Below, one piece after another: positions 9,290 through 19,330 of a stretch of DNA of 64,000 nucleotides; position 1 is the first letter of the stretch, and each line of letters opens with the position of its first letter. Position numbers and translations under genes: made by a program. The stretch covers positions 161,080-225,079 of the forward strand of contig CALKCJ010000020.1 in NCBI GenBank assembly GCA_938082375.1, read 5' to 3'. The stretch comes from an uncultured Thermomicrobiaceae bacterium. GTDB lineage: Bacteria; Chloroflexota; Chloroflexia; Thermomicrobiales; Thermomicrobiaceae. The notes under the pieces are model-generated. The model saw nothing but the letters and a program-made list of their open reading frames with translations, had not been told where the DNA came from and did not search any database.

Positions 9290-10615
9290 GTGACGGCGAC
9301 CGCGCTCTACATCGTCCCGATCCTCGCGCTCCTCATCCTGGTACACGAGCTCGGCCATTTCTTGACCGCGCGCCTCTTCGGCATCAAGGTGCTGGAATTC
9401 GGCATCGGGCTGCCGCCTCGGATAGTCGGGATCAGGCGTGGCGATGTGCTGTACTCCATCAACCTGATCCCGATCGGCGGCTTCGTCCGTGTCCTCGGCG
9501 AGGATAGCCGTAGTCTCGAGCCGGGCAGCCTGCAAACGAAGTCGCGTTTCCAGCGCGCGGTCTTCTTTGCTGCGGGGGCACTGATGAACCTCGTGCTGGC
9601 GGTGCTCTTGACCACGCTGCTGGTTGCGGCTCAGGGTGAACCAGAATTGCGCGTGTACATCGCCGAAGTGGCCCCTGACTCCCCAGCCGCCGAGGCTGGA
9701 TGGCAGCCTGGCGACCGCTTCTTGGCCGTAGCCGACCGTCCAGTGGAATCGGTGGAGCAACTACTCGAGCTGACCGATGAGCATGCCGGCCGGCCGATGG
9801 CCGTGACCGTGCTGAGGGGCAGCGAGCGCGTGGAGACGGTCGTCGTTCCGCGGCGTGACCCTCCCCCGGGACAGGGACGAACTGGAATCCGAGTCACTGA
9901 GGCGGCGCGCGCACGGATCAGCGTGGCGCAGGTGGAGCGACTTTCGCCTGCCGAGGTGGCAGGGTTCCAGCCAGGAGACGAACTGGTCAGGATCGGCGCG
10001 TATCAGATTGAAGACGTGGCGAGCTACACCCTCGCCCTCAAGCACTATGCCGGACAGACGGTTGAGGTCGTGGTGGTGCGCGGAGACCAGGAGGTCGTCA
10101 TCGATCTCGCTGTGCCCGTGGAAGTGCCAGCGGAAAGCCAGCTTCATGTCGGGTTACTCGTCAGGCAAGTGATCCAGGCCCAGCCCGTGCCGTGGTGGAA
10201 GATACCGTGGCGGGGAATCGAGCAGACGCTCGGTACCCTGGTTATGATGTTGCAGGCGTTGGGGATGCTCTTGCGCGGCGAGGCGTCGCTCACCGGCATC
10301 GCCGGGCCAATCGGTATGGGTCAGCTCACGTCTGAAATCCTGGCGGTCAGCCCCGCGCCGATCTGGGTGACGCTCCTCAACCTCACGGTGCTGCTCTCGC
10401 TAAACCTGGCGGTGCTCAACCTGATCCCGTTCCCGGCGCTCGACGGCGGCCGCCTGTTCTTCGTCCTGATCGAGGCGGTGCGACGCCGCCGCATCGCGCC
10501 GGAGAAGGAAGGGCTGGTACACCTGATCGGCTTCGTCATCCTGCTCACCTTTATGTTCTTCATCGCCTTTGTGGACATCGGACGATTGCTCAGTGGGGAG
10601 CCGTTGCTCCGCTGA
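9290..10615 (+). CDS. rseP: Site-2 protease RseP-type, two PDZ domains
   Basis: ALLILVHELGHFLTARLFGIKVLEFGIGLPPRI; PDZ regions; NLAVLNLIPFPALDGGR. Confidence 0.92.
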   Translation: MTATALYIVPILALLILVHELGHFLTARLFGIKVLEFGIGLPPRIVGIRRGDVLYSINLIPIGGFVRVLGEDSRSLEPGSLQTKSRFQRAVFFAAGALMNLVLAVLLTTLLVAAQGEPELRVYIAEVAPDSPAAEAGWQPGDRFLAVADRPVESVEQLLELTDEHAGRPMAVTVLRGSERVETVVVPRRDPPPGQGRTGIRVTEAARARISVAQVERLSPAEVAGFQPGDELVRIGAYQIEDVASYTLALKHYAGQTVEVVVVRGDQEVVIDLAVPVEVPAESQLHVGLLVRQVIQAQPVPWWKIPWRGIEQTLGTLVMMLQALGMLLRGEASLTGIAGPIGMGQLTSEILAVSPAPIWVTLLNLTVLLSLNLAVLNLIPFPALDGGRLFFVLIEAVRRRRIAPEKEGLVHLIGFVILLTFMFFIAFVDIGRLLSGEPLLR

Positions 10616-10736
10616 CGCGAGCCGGTCAATCTGGTCTGCTGCCCGCTCCCCGGAGGTGCTGGCCACCTCGACACTGAGCGCAGGGAGCGGCACACTTATC
10701 CTGTGGTAGGAACTGACTCAGGAGGATATACACGGA

Positions 10737-11897
10737 ATGACCGTCCAGTGGAGGAAGTCTCGTCCGGTTCGAGTCGGTAACGTGCAGATCGGCGGCGATG
10801 CGCCCATCGTGGTGCAGTCGATGACGACCGCCGACACGCGTGACCCGAAGGCGACTTTGCGGCAAATCCAGGAGCTGGCCGACGCGGGCTGCGAGATCGT
10901 GCGGATCGCGGTACCCGATCGAGTCGCAGCAGCGGCATTGCCGGAGATCGTGCCATACTCGCCAGTACCGCTGGTCGCGGATATCCACTTCGAGCACACC
11001 CTGGCGCTCAAGGCGTTGGACGCTGGCATTCACAAGCTTCGTCTCAACCCGGGCAATATCCGCAAACCGGAAGATGTCCGCGAGGTGGTGCGCAAGGCGA
11101 AAGAACGGGGCGTACCGATCCGGGTCGGTGTCAATTTCGGTTCATTGCCGCCTATGACCCGTGAATTCGTCGATGAGATGGCGGCGCAAAACGCAACGCA
11201 CACAGAGTTGATCGCGGAGCACATGGTTCGCACTGCACTCGGGCACGTGCGCATCCTCGAAGCCCTCGACTTTGGCGACATCGTCATCTCGCTGAAAGCG
11301 TTCGAGGTACCGGTGATGCTCGAGGCGTACCGGCGGATGGCCACGTTGGTCGACTACCCGCTGCACCTGGGTGTGACCGAAGCCGGCACACCGAAAGCAG
11401 GGGCGATCCGCTCGGCGGTCGGTATCGGGACGCTGCTGGCCGAAGGGATCGGCGACACCATTCGCGTCTCGCTCGCGACCGACCCGGTTGAAGAGGTGTA
11501 CGTCGCGTACGAGATCCTCAAGAGCCTGGGTCTGAGGCAGCGCGGGGCGACGCTGGTCGCCTGCCCGACATGCGGGCGGGTCGAGGTCGACCTCTTCAAG
11601 CTCGCGAACGAGATCGATGCCTACCTAAAGACCATCAAGGAGCCGATCAAGGTCGCCGTGATGGGCTGCGTCGTGAATGGCCCAGGGGAGGCGCGCGACT
11701 CCGACGTCGGCGTCGCTGCCGGTCGTGGCAAGGGCGTCATCTTCCGCAAGGGGAAGATCGTGCGCAAGGTAGACGAGGGCGACATCGTCCCGGCGCTGAA
11801 AGAGGAGATCCAGCTCGTTCTGGCGGAGCAGGCGGCTGGAACCCCCGATGGGGAGGTCGAGCGTCGCCGGATCACGGTGCCGATCGTCGACGGTTAG
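10737..11897 (+). CDS. ispG: 4-hydroxy-3-methylbut-2-enyl diphosphate synthase
   Basis: RVGNVQIGGDAPIVVQSMTTADTRD...HLGVTEAGT...ACPTCGR...VMGCVVNGPGEA. Confidence 0.97.
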   Translation: MTVQWRKSRPVRVGNVQIGGDAPIVVQSMTTADTRDPKATLRQIQELADAGCEIVRIAVPDRVAAAALPEIVPYSPVPLVADIHFEHTLALKALDAGIHKLRLNPGNIRKPEDVREVVRKAKERGVPIRVGVNFGSLPPMTREFVDEMAAQNATHTELIAEHMVRTALGHVRILEALDFGDIVISLKAFEVPVMLEAYRRMATLVDYPLHLGVTEAGTPKAGAIRSAVGIGTLLAEGIGDTIRVSLATDPVEEVYVAYEILKSLGLRQRGATLVACPTCGRVEVDLFKLANEIDAYLKTIKEPIKVAVMGCVVNGPGEARDSDVGVAAGRGKGVIFRKGKIVRKVDEGDIVPALKEEIQLVLAEQAAGTPDGEVERRRITVPIVDG

Positions 11898-11923
11898 GAT
11901 CAAGCTCGCCTGGGTAGGGCTGC

Positions 11924-12898
11924 ATGGAGAGAGAGCGCGCGCTAACCCGCTCCGATCATATCGCTGCGGTTGGCCTGATTTCGTGGGATCGCTTTCTCGT
12001 TCTGGATCGCAGCCCGCAGCCCGGGTCGTACGCTATCGTCACGCACCGGGAAGAGCAGCCGGGCGGTACCACGAGCAACTTGTGCGTGGCACTCCGGAGG
12101 CTAGGTGTCGCTGTCACGCTGGCGGCGGTGGTCGGTGACGACGCTGAGGGGCGCACGCTGATCGAAGGTCTCGCGACCGAGGGCTGCGACGTGCGCCACG
12201 TGCGCGTGAAGGCCGGTGTACCGACCGACGCCTGTTTCATCCTGGTGGCTCCCGGGGAGCACGGGCCCGATCGGACGATCCTCTGGGAACAGGGGGCCCG
12301 GCTCCAGCTCGGTGACCCGCTGCCGATCGACGAACTGTTTTCTTTCGAGCTGCTGGTCGTTGACGTCGATGACCCGCAGCTACGACAGTTCCTCGTGGAC
12401 TTGCCGGCCCACGTCTCCCCGCGCACTCAGCTCGTTGGCCCGCTGGTCTACCTGTTGGAACTGGAGCCGGAAGAAGGCCTCCGGCTGGCGCTCCAGCACG
12501 ATGTGATCGTCGGTAACGACGACGAGCTCTGCTACCTCGCGGGAACAGCCGATCTCGATGCTGCGATCGGGCGCTTGCAGGCCTTGATGCCCCTCCACGT
12601 GACCCGCCTGGCGGCGATCAGCCGGGGGAGGCAGGGGTGCGTGGTCGTCACGCGTCGTGACGTCATTTCGGTACCCGCTTTCAACGTCGAGGTCGTCGAT
12701 ACGACCGGTGCCGGCGATGCCTTTGCCGCTGGCGTGGTCTACGGGCTGCTCCGGCGCTGGGATCCGGAACGTCTGGGGCGGTTTGCCAACGCGATGGGAG
12801 CGCTCGCGGTGCGGGCGCTCGGTGCGCAGGCCAGCCTCCCCACGCTCGCTGAAGTGGAGGCATTGATGGCTGGCGCGCACGACCGGAGTTCAGCGTGA
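11924..12898 (+). CDS. PfkB family carbohydrate kinase
   Basis: PGGTTSNLCVALRRLG; DTTGAGDAFAAGVVYGLL. Confidence 0.85.
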   Translation: MERERALTRSDHIAAVGLISWDRFLVLDRSPQPGSYAIVTHREEQPGGTTSNLCVALRRLGVAVTLAAVVGDDAEGRTLIEGLATEGCDVRHVRVKAGVPTDACFILVAPGEHGPDRTILWEQGARLQLGDPLPIDELFSFELLVVDVDDPQLRQFLVDLPAHVSPRTQLVGPLVYLLELEPEEGLRLALQHDVIVGNDDELCYLAGTADLDAAIGRLQALMPLHVTRLAAISRGRQGCVVVTRRDVISVPAFNVEVVDTTGAGDAFAAGVVYGLLRRWDPERLGRFANAMGALAVRALGAQASLPTLAEVEALMAGAHDRSSA

Positions 12899-14115
12899 CG
12901 TCGTTGACGAGCGTGCGACTCAAGGTGCTGGCCCGGGAAGCCGGCCTGGTCGTCACCGGGGTGACGACGGCCGCATCCTTTTCAGACATCGCGGAGATGG
13001 TGCTCGAACGGATCCGCGAGGGCCACATGACCGGCCTCGAGTGGTTTACCGAAGACCGGGCACGCTTCTCCGCCGATCCACGCAACCTGCACCCGACGGC
13101 CAGGAGCATCATCAGCGTCGGCGTACCGTACTGGCAGCCTGATCTTCAGCCTCCTCAGGACGGCGAGCCGCACGGCCGTATCTCCCGCTACGCCTGGGGG
13201 CGCGACTACCATACGACCCTGCGCGCGCGGATGGAGCGACTGCATGCGTGCCTGGAGGCGGAGCTGGGCCGGAGAATCGAAGCCCGCTTCCTGGTCGACA
13301 CGGCTCGTATCGTCGACCGCGCCGCAGCGGTCAGGGCGGGCGTGGGCTGGTACGGCAAGAACACGATGGTGCTCGTGCCTGGCTACGGTTCCTGGGTGAT
13401 GCTGGGAGAGCTGATAGTCGACATCGAGCTCGAGCCGGACACCCCGCTCCGTCCCCGCTGCGGCCGCTGTACTTCCTGCCTCGATGCCTGCCCCACCGGG
13501 GCGCTGGTCGAGCCGTACACACTCCATGTGCCACGCTGCATCTCGTTTCTGACCATCGAGCTGCGCGGGCCGATCCCGCGCGAGCTGCGACCGCTCATGG
13601 GCAACTGGGTCTTTGGCTGTGACCTGTGCCAGGAAGTCTGCCCGTACACCGGAGCAGCGCGCCCGGTGGTCGACCCAGACTTCCGCCCCGAGCGGATCGA
13701 GCACTGCTTCCCGGCGCTTACGTGGTTGCTGCGGATGACCGAGGAGGAGTTCCGCGAGGTCTATCGTGGCCGCGCCGTGCTGCGTGCGAAGCGCTCTGGC
13801 CTGGCCCGAAACGCTGCGGTCGCCCTCGGCAATGTCGGACGACCTGACGACCTTGCTGTACTGGAAGAGGTGCTTACCCGGCATGACGTACCGCTCGTCC
13901 GCGGCCATGCGGCCTGGGCCATGGCCCGGATCGATGCAGCGGCCGCCGATCCGGCACTCCGGAGGGCGCTCGTCAGCGAGTCCGATCCGTACGTCCGCGG
14001 AGAAATCCGGCAGGCGCTCGAGACGCCGCCACCAGCCCGCGACCAGCAGCGACCTGTAGCCGCTGCCCAGCCGATTCAACTCCGCGCGCGCCGGACACCA
14101 GCGGCCGCTCGCTGA
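12895..14115 (+). CDS. queG: Epoxyqueuosine reductase
   Basis: Two 4Fe-4S motifs (CGRCTSCLDACPTGAL; CDLCQEVCPYT), RVDTARIVDRAAAVRAGVGWYGKNTM-like segment, HEAT-like C-terminus; overlaps pfkB-like stop. Confidence 0.93.
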   Translation: MTSLTSVRLKVLAREAGLVVTGVTTAASFSDIAEMVLERIREGHMTGLEWFTEDRARFSADPRNLHPTARSIISVGVPYWQPDLQPPQDGEPHGRISRYAWGRDYHTTLRARMERLHACLEAELGRRIEARFLVDTARIVDRAAAVRAGVGWYGKNTMVLVPGYGSWVMLGELIVDIELEPDTPLRPRCGRCTSCLDACPTGALVEPYTLHVPRCISFLTIELRGPIPRELRPLMGNWVFGCDLCQEVCPYTGAARPVVDPDFRPERIEHCFPALTWLLRMTEEEFREVYRGRAVLRAKRSGLARNAAVALGNVGRPDDLAVLEEVLTRHDVPLVRGHAAWAMARIDAAAADPALRRALVSESDPYVRGEIRQALETPPPARDQQRPVAAAQPIQLRARRTPAAAR

Positions 14116-14179
14116 GTGCCTCCTGCCTGCCTGGGGATGAGGCTGAACTCGTGGCAAGCTGTCTCCGCCGGGCTCCAGG

Positions 14180-16996
14180 TCAGCCGGCGACCTGCAGGCC
14201 AGCGGCGATGCCGTTGATGCTGTGATGGATCGCGTCGAGTAGTCGGGTGCGCTCGGCCGGGGAAGCATCCGCAGGTAGCGCTCGGTAGCGACGCAGCAAC
14301 GCCACCTGAGCCACGTGCAGGGCGTCGACGTAGGGATTACGCAGCTTGATCAGCCGCGGTAGCACGGTTGCGCGCTCGAGGAGCGCACGTTGTCCGGTGA
14401 CCTCCAGGATCGCTGCCGCGCTCCGGCGGTACTCGGCGACGATCCGCTCGAACAGGCTCCGCTCGTTGCCGGCGAGCGTCGCGTACAGGCGCGCGCACGA
14501 AAGGTCGGCTGTTGCAAGGCTGACCTGCGCGTTGTCCAGCACGGCGGCGAAGAACGGCCACCCGCGGTACATGGCGCGCAGCCGATGGAGTCCTCCAGAC
14601 TCGAGCTCGGCCCCGAGCGCCGTGCCCAGGCCGAACCAGCCAGGCAGGTTGATCCGTGCCTGAGTCCAACTAAAGACCCAGGGGATGGCACGCACGTCCT
14701 CCAGTCGAAGCCCGGCGCCCTGTCCGGCCGAGCGCGTCACTGGGCGGGAGGCGAGGTTCAGGGTCTCGAGTTCCCGGAACGGAGTGATCGAAGTGAAGAG
14801 TTCCAGGAACCCTGGCGTGCCCTTGACCAGTTCCTCATAGGCCTGCTGGGACGCTTCAGCCAGCCGCTCCATCACCTCGACCCACTCGTCCGGTGGGTCA
14901 GACTGCTCGCGCTCGAGCGCGGAGCGCAACAGTGCATGGACGACCTGCTCGAGATGCCGCTCGGCAATCGCCGGGTCGAGGTAGTGGGAGAAGACGACCT
15001 CGCCCTGCTCGGTAACCTTCAGGGAGAGCGAGCGCGCCTCAGGCGGCCTGGCGAGGATCGCTCGACCCATCGGCCCGCCCCCGTGCCCGATCGCCCCACC
15101 ACGACCGTGGAAGATGATGAGCTCCACCCCGGCTACCGCGGCGACCCGGGCCAGTGCTTGCTGAGCACAGTAGATGCGCCAGTTCGCGGAGAGATAGCCG
15201 CCGTCCTTGTTGCTGTCGGAGTAGCCGACCATCACCTGCTGCCGGGCACCACGCGCCTCCAGTGCGGCCCGGTAGGGTTCGAGGGCCAGGACGCAGGCAA
15301 GCACCTCTCTGCAGCGATCCAGCTCCTCGATCTGCTCGAAGAGGGGGACGATGTCGAGCCTACTCCAGGCCCGCTCTCGCCCGCCGCCCCAGGCGGCCAG
15401 CCCGCACTCACGGGCCAGGAAGAGCAGGTTGAGCACGTCGCTCGGCGCCCGGGTCATCGAGATCACGTAGGTCTGGCAGGCACGCGGGCCGTGCAGGCGC
15501 TGGATCTCGGCGATCGCCTCCAAGGTCTCGAGCACCTCGCGCGTCTCCGGCGAGAGCGCCTCACGCGGAAGCGCCAGCGGCGGCGCTGCCAGCCGCTCGA
15601 CGAGGAGTCGCTGCCGGCTCGCCTCGTCGAGGGCCAGGTAGCCAGGGAGACCCGCCAGCCCGAGTAGCTCCGCCACCGCGCTGGCATGCCGGGCCGCGTG
15701 CTGGCGCACCTCGAGCTCAGCGAGGTGAAAACCGAACAACTCAACTCGGCGGAGCAGGTCTCGCAGCGCACCTGCCGCGATATGCCCTCCCCGGTGTGTC
15801 TCCAGGCTCTCCTGTACCTGGCGCAGGTCTGCCAGGAATTCCTCAGGGGACGCGTACGCGCCGGGCTGCCCGGACTCGGTGCGGCGCAGGCGCTCGGCGA
15901 TTAACCCCAGCTTGCGCCGGTACGGCTCATCGGCCCAGGCCCGCACTGGCTGCAGTCCAAGAGCCTCACGATCCTGCTCGATCGAATCGAGCAGCTTGGG
16001 AGCTGCCCCCACCAGCCGCTGCGAGACGCTCAAGTCGTGTCCCAGCCGCTGCACTTCATCCTGGTAGCGACGGAGAATCGCGACGTGTGCGAGCTGCGCT
16101 GCCGCGCGGGTGACCGCAGGCGTCACCGCTGGGTTGCCGTCACGATCGCCGCCTACCCATGACCCGAAGCGGAGCACGCCGGGAAGCTCGAGCGGGCCGA
16201 TCTCCGGGTAGACCCGCGCCACAGCGGTCTCCAGCGCGCGCCAGAACGCTGGAGCCATCTCGTAGATTGGGCCGACGAGAACCGCGAGCATGCTCCGTAC
16301 CTCGTCCAGCACGCTCGGGCGCTCGGCCCTGGCCTCAGCCGTCTGCCAGAGTAGTGTGATCCGGGCGCGCAGCTCTTCCAGCAGCCGACTACGCTCGCGC
16401 TCCGTGAGCCGGCGATCGTCGAGGGCGACGATCAGCCTGCTCGCCTGCTCGAGGTGGTACAGCAGGGTACGGCGCCGGGTCTCCGAAGGGTGCGCCGTTA
16501 AGACCGGGCAGACCTGAAGGCGTTGCAATGCGGCGCAAATCGTCGCAGCCTCGACCCCTCGCTCGCGCAAGGCTACCAGCGCCGCCTCGATCGACTCGTG
16601 CAGCGGCGGGTCGGCCCGCTCGCGCTCGCGCAGCGTGCGGACACGGTGATGCTGCTCGGCTAGGTTGATCAGGTGGAAATAGACGCTGAACGCACGCACG
16701 ACGTGGAGCAGCCGGTCAGTCGGTTGCGCCTCAGCCCAGGCCAGGAGATCTGCCATCTCTGGCTGACCTGCGGAGCCAGCCGATCGCAGGGCGATCGCCG
16801 TTTTACGCACGTGCTCGACAGCCGCAAAAAGCTCCTCGCCGCCCTGTTCCCGCAGTACCTCACCCAGCAGCGAGCCCAGCAGGTTCACGTCCCGCCGCAA
16901 GCCGTCGATCGGCTCGGCGCGCGCTATGGGCAGCCCATCGCGGGCGGCTGTCTCAGCCGCCTGGCCGGAGCCTGCACTCCCTTCACTCTCCGCCAT
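14180..16996 (-). CDS. ppc: Phosphoenolpyruvate carboxylase
   Basis: PVLTAHPSETRRRTLL; GSWVGGDRDGNPAVT; MVGYSDSNKDGGYLSANW; FHGRGGAIGHGGGPMGRAI; C-terminal QVAG. Confidence 0.96.
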   Translation of the reverse strand: MAESEGSAGSGQAAETAARDGLPIARAEPIDGLRRDVNLLGSLLGEVLREQGGEELFAAVEHVRKTAIALRSAGSAGQPEMADLLAWAEAQPTDRLLHVVRAFSVYFHLINLAEQHHRVRTLRERERADPPLHESIEAALVALRERGVEAATICAALQRLQVCPVLTAHPSETRRRTLLYHLEQASRLIVALDDRRLTERERSRLLEELRARITLLWQTAEARAERPSVLDEVRSMLAVLVGPIYEMAPAFWRALETAVARVYPEIGPLELPGVLRFGSWVGGDRDGNPAVTPAVTRAAAQLAHVAILRRYQDEVQRLGHDLSVSQRLVGAAPKLLDSIEQDREALGLQPVRAWADEPYRRKLGLIAERLRRTESGQPGAYASPEEFLADLRQVQESLETHRGGHIAAGALRDLLRRVELFGFHLAELEVRQHAARHASAVAELLGLAGLPGYLALDEASRQRLLVERLAAPPLALPREALSPETREVLETLEAIAEIQRLHGPRACQTYVISMTRAPSDVLNLLFLARECGLAAWGGGRERAWSRLDIVPLFEQIEELDRCREVLACVLALEPYRAALEARGARQQVMVGYSDSNKDGGYLSANWRIYCAQQALARVAAVAGVELIIFHGRGGAIGHGGGPMGRAILARPPEARSLSLKVTEQGEVVFSHYLDPAIAERHLEQVVHALLRSALEREQSDPPDEWVEVMERLAEASQQAYEELVKGTPGFLELFTSITPFRELETLNLASRPVTRSAGQGAGLRLEDVRAIPWVFSWTQARINLPGWFGLGTALGAELESGGLHRLRAMYRGWPFFAAVLDNAQVSLATADLSCARLYATLAGNERSLFERIVAEYRRSAAAILEVTGQRALLERATVLPRLIKLRNPYVDALHVAQVALLRRYRALPADASPAERTRLLDAIHHSINGIAAGLQVAG

Positions 16997-17247
16997 CTTG
17001 GTCTACCCCCTCGCCGGATGTGAGACGCGGACGACTTGCTCGAGGCCGAAGCGGTACTCGTGCCGTTGCCATGCGCTCGACGAGCCTACCATCTCTGGTG
17101 GTGCGCCGACAAAGCGCGGACGTGGTGGCAGTACCAGCATGCCGGCGCTGAAACTCCAGTACAATGTAGAGAGCGCCAAAGCGAGGCCGGCGGTCAAGCG
17201 CGAGACTCGGCCGCGTGCCTCCATGACACCGGCAAGGGAGAGCAGCA

Positions 17248-18048
17248 GTGCTTCTGGCGATCGATGTCGGGAACACGAACGTGGTCTTCGGTCTCTTCGC
17301 CGGTGAAGCGCTCCGCACCCGCTGGCGCCTGGCGACGGTTCGCGAGCGCATGCCTGACGAATGGTGGGCGGTGCTGACCACGCTCGCCGCCGACGAGGGG
17401 ATCGATCTGCGCCGCGCGAATGCCGTCGTGCTTGCGAGCGTGGTGCCGCCACTGACCACCGCGCTGACCGAGATGGCGCGGGCGCGGCTCGGCGCCGAGC
17501 CGCTGGTCGTCAACGGAGCGCTCGACTTCGGCTTTGCTGTCCTGGCCGACTACCCGGCTGAGGTCGGGGCCGACCGGCTCTGCAACGCCGTCGCGGCCTT
17601 CGAGCTCTTTGGCGCACCGGCCATCGTCGTCGACTTCGGCACCGGCACGAACTTCGATGTGGTCGGGCCCGAGGGCGGGTATATCGGCGGAGCCATCGCG
17701 CCAGGTCTGGCGGTGGCCCTCGACGCGCTGGTCAGCCGGGCGGCACGGTTAGTCGGGGTCGAGCTGAAGGCGCCGCGGCGGGCGATCGGCCGGAACACAG
17801 TCGAGTGCTTGCAAACGGGCACAGTGCTCGGTTACGCCGACCTCGTGTCTGGCTTGATTCGCCGCATCAGCGCCGAGCTGCCGTCGCCGCCGCGGGTGAT
17901 CGCTACGGGTGGACTCGGCCAATTGATGGCACCGCTGATCCCGGAGATCGAACGCTACGAGCCTGATCTGACGCTGATCGGCCTGCGGCTCATCTACGAC
18001 CGAGTGACCGCCCGGCGGTCGAGCGGGTCAGGAGTGCCCTCGAGCTAA
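17248..18048 (+). CDS. coaX: Type III pantothenate kinase
   Basis: MLLAIDVGNTNVVFGLF...VGADRLCNAVAAFELFG...VVDFGTGTNFDVV...GGAIAPGL. Confidence 0.95.
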   Translation: MLLAIDVGNTNVVFGLFAGEALRTRWRLATVRERMPDEWWAVLTTLAADEGIDLRRANAVVLASVVPPLTTALTEMARARLGAEPLVVNGALDFGFAVLADYPAEVGADRLCNAVAAFELFGAPAIVVDFGTGTNFDVVGPEGGYIGGAIAPGLAVALDALVSRAARLVGVELKAPRRAIGRNTVECLQTGTVLGYADLVSGLIRRISAELPSPPRVIATGGLGQLMAPLIPEIERYEPDLTLIGLRLIYDRVTARRSSGSGVPSS

Positions 18049-19160
18049 GCCCAGTCCGTGGCCAGGAAATCCAGGTTGACATGCTCGTTGAAGCGACGGA
18101 CGGCCGTCTCGAGCAGCGCCAGCGTGGCGGTTACGTCGTTCAGATCCAGTGTCTCGACTGGGCTGTGCGAGTAGCGGCGGGGGATGTTTACCACGCTGGC
18201 CGGAATGCCGCCTCGTACCAAGTGGACGGCAGCGACGTCGGAGGTACTACGGGGGAAGAGGGCGAGTTGAAGGGGAACCCCCGCTTCCTCAGCAATACGC
18301 AGGAGGAAGTCGCGCATCGCGGGGTTGGCCAAGTGGCCATGGGTACTTCCCATGCCACTCGCCAGCGCCAACACCGGCCCGGCGCCGATCCTGATGCCGA
18401 GGTCGCGGTGGTAGTCGACGTCCGGTGTGCCTCCGGCTGGCACCGTATCGATGACGATCGCAGCCGTTGGGGCGAGCCGGTAACTCGCCATCTGCGCACC
18501 GCGCAGCCCGACCTCTTCCTGCACGGTGACCACAGCCGTCAGCGTGCAGGGAAGCTCGCTGCCAGCGAGTCGCTCCAGCAGGAGGACGAGGAGAGCGCAG
18601 GAGACACGGTTATCGAGTGCCTTGCCTGAAATGCGGTCAGGGTTGGCGAGTTCGACGATCGGCTGATCATAGGCGACGGCATCGCCTACCTTGATCCCGA
18701 GAGCACTCACGGCTTCTGCGGAATCGAGGCCAAGATCGACATAAAGATCGCGTAGCGCCGGCACCCGGTTGCGCTCCTCAGGGGTCTGCAAGTGTCCGGC
18801 CTTGACGCCGATAACGCCGCGGTACCCCCGGATCCGCACATGCCGCCCGACGAGCAAGCTTTCGATCGTGCCCCCGACTTTCTCGAGGCGGAGAAAGCCG
18901 TTAGGCTCGATGCTCTTGACCAGGAGCCCGATCTCGTCGGAATGGGCAGACACCATCAGGTGCGGTGCTTGCCTCGGCCCCTGGCGAGTAGCGAAGAGGT
19001 TCCCATAGCTATCCACTTCGAGGTGATCGACGAGCGGGTGGAGCAATTCGACCAGCCTCGCGACGACCGGTTGCTCGTGGCCAGAGACGCCGTCGATCGC
19101 GGCGAGCTCGGCCGTGAGGTCGCGTATCCGGCGCTTGAGCTGAAGCGTCTGATTCCCCAT
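18045..19160 (-). CDS. M42 family metallopeptidase (aminopeptidase)
   Basis: VSGHEQPVVARLVELL; MVSAHSDEIGLLVKSI; VQEEVGLRGAQMA; PRRYSHSPVETLDLNDV. Confidence 0.9.
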   Translation of the reverse strand: MGNQTLQLKRRIRDLTAELAAIDGVSGHEQPVVARLVELLHPLVDHLEVDSYGNLFATRQGPRQAPHLMVSAHSDEIGLLVKSIEPNGFLRLEKVGGTIESLLVGRHVRIRGYRGVIGVKAGHLQTPEERNRVPALRDLYVDLGLDSAEAVSALGIKVGDAVAYDQPIVELANPDRISGKALDNRVSCALLVLLLERLAGSELPCTLTAVVTVQEEVGLRGAQMASYRLAPTAAIVIDTVPAGGTPDVDYHRDLGIRIGAGPVLALASGMGSTHGHLANPAMRDFLLRIAEEAGVPLQLALFPRSTSDVAAVHLVRGGIPASVVNIPRRYSHSPVETLDLNDVTATLALLETAVRRFNEHVNLDFLATDWA

Positions 19161-19200
19161 CTCGACTCCCTTCGGTCGTAACGCGGCCCGCCCTGCGGGC

Positions 19201-19206
19201 TATAAT
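19201..19206 (+). promoter_or_regulatory. Consensus -10 hexamer TATAAT upstream of EF-G-like gene
   Basis: TATAAT ~125 nt before start 19331; no good -35 seen. Confidence 0.35.
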
Positions 19207-19330
19207 ACGCGGTGCAAGCAGCGGAGCATCAGGGGTTGCCAGATGCGGAGGAAGTGGTCACCCCATGAGGAGATGACGCAGGCCGCCTGCGCGGGCGGCG
19301 AGGCCGATCTGGACTAGGCGGGGGGTAGTC

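Noticed and set aside
14390-15667. 425-aa plus-strand ORF antisense to ppc
   Set aside because: No family motifs; the complementary strand carries all PEP carboxylase signatures
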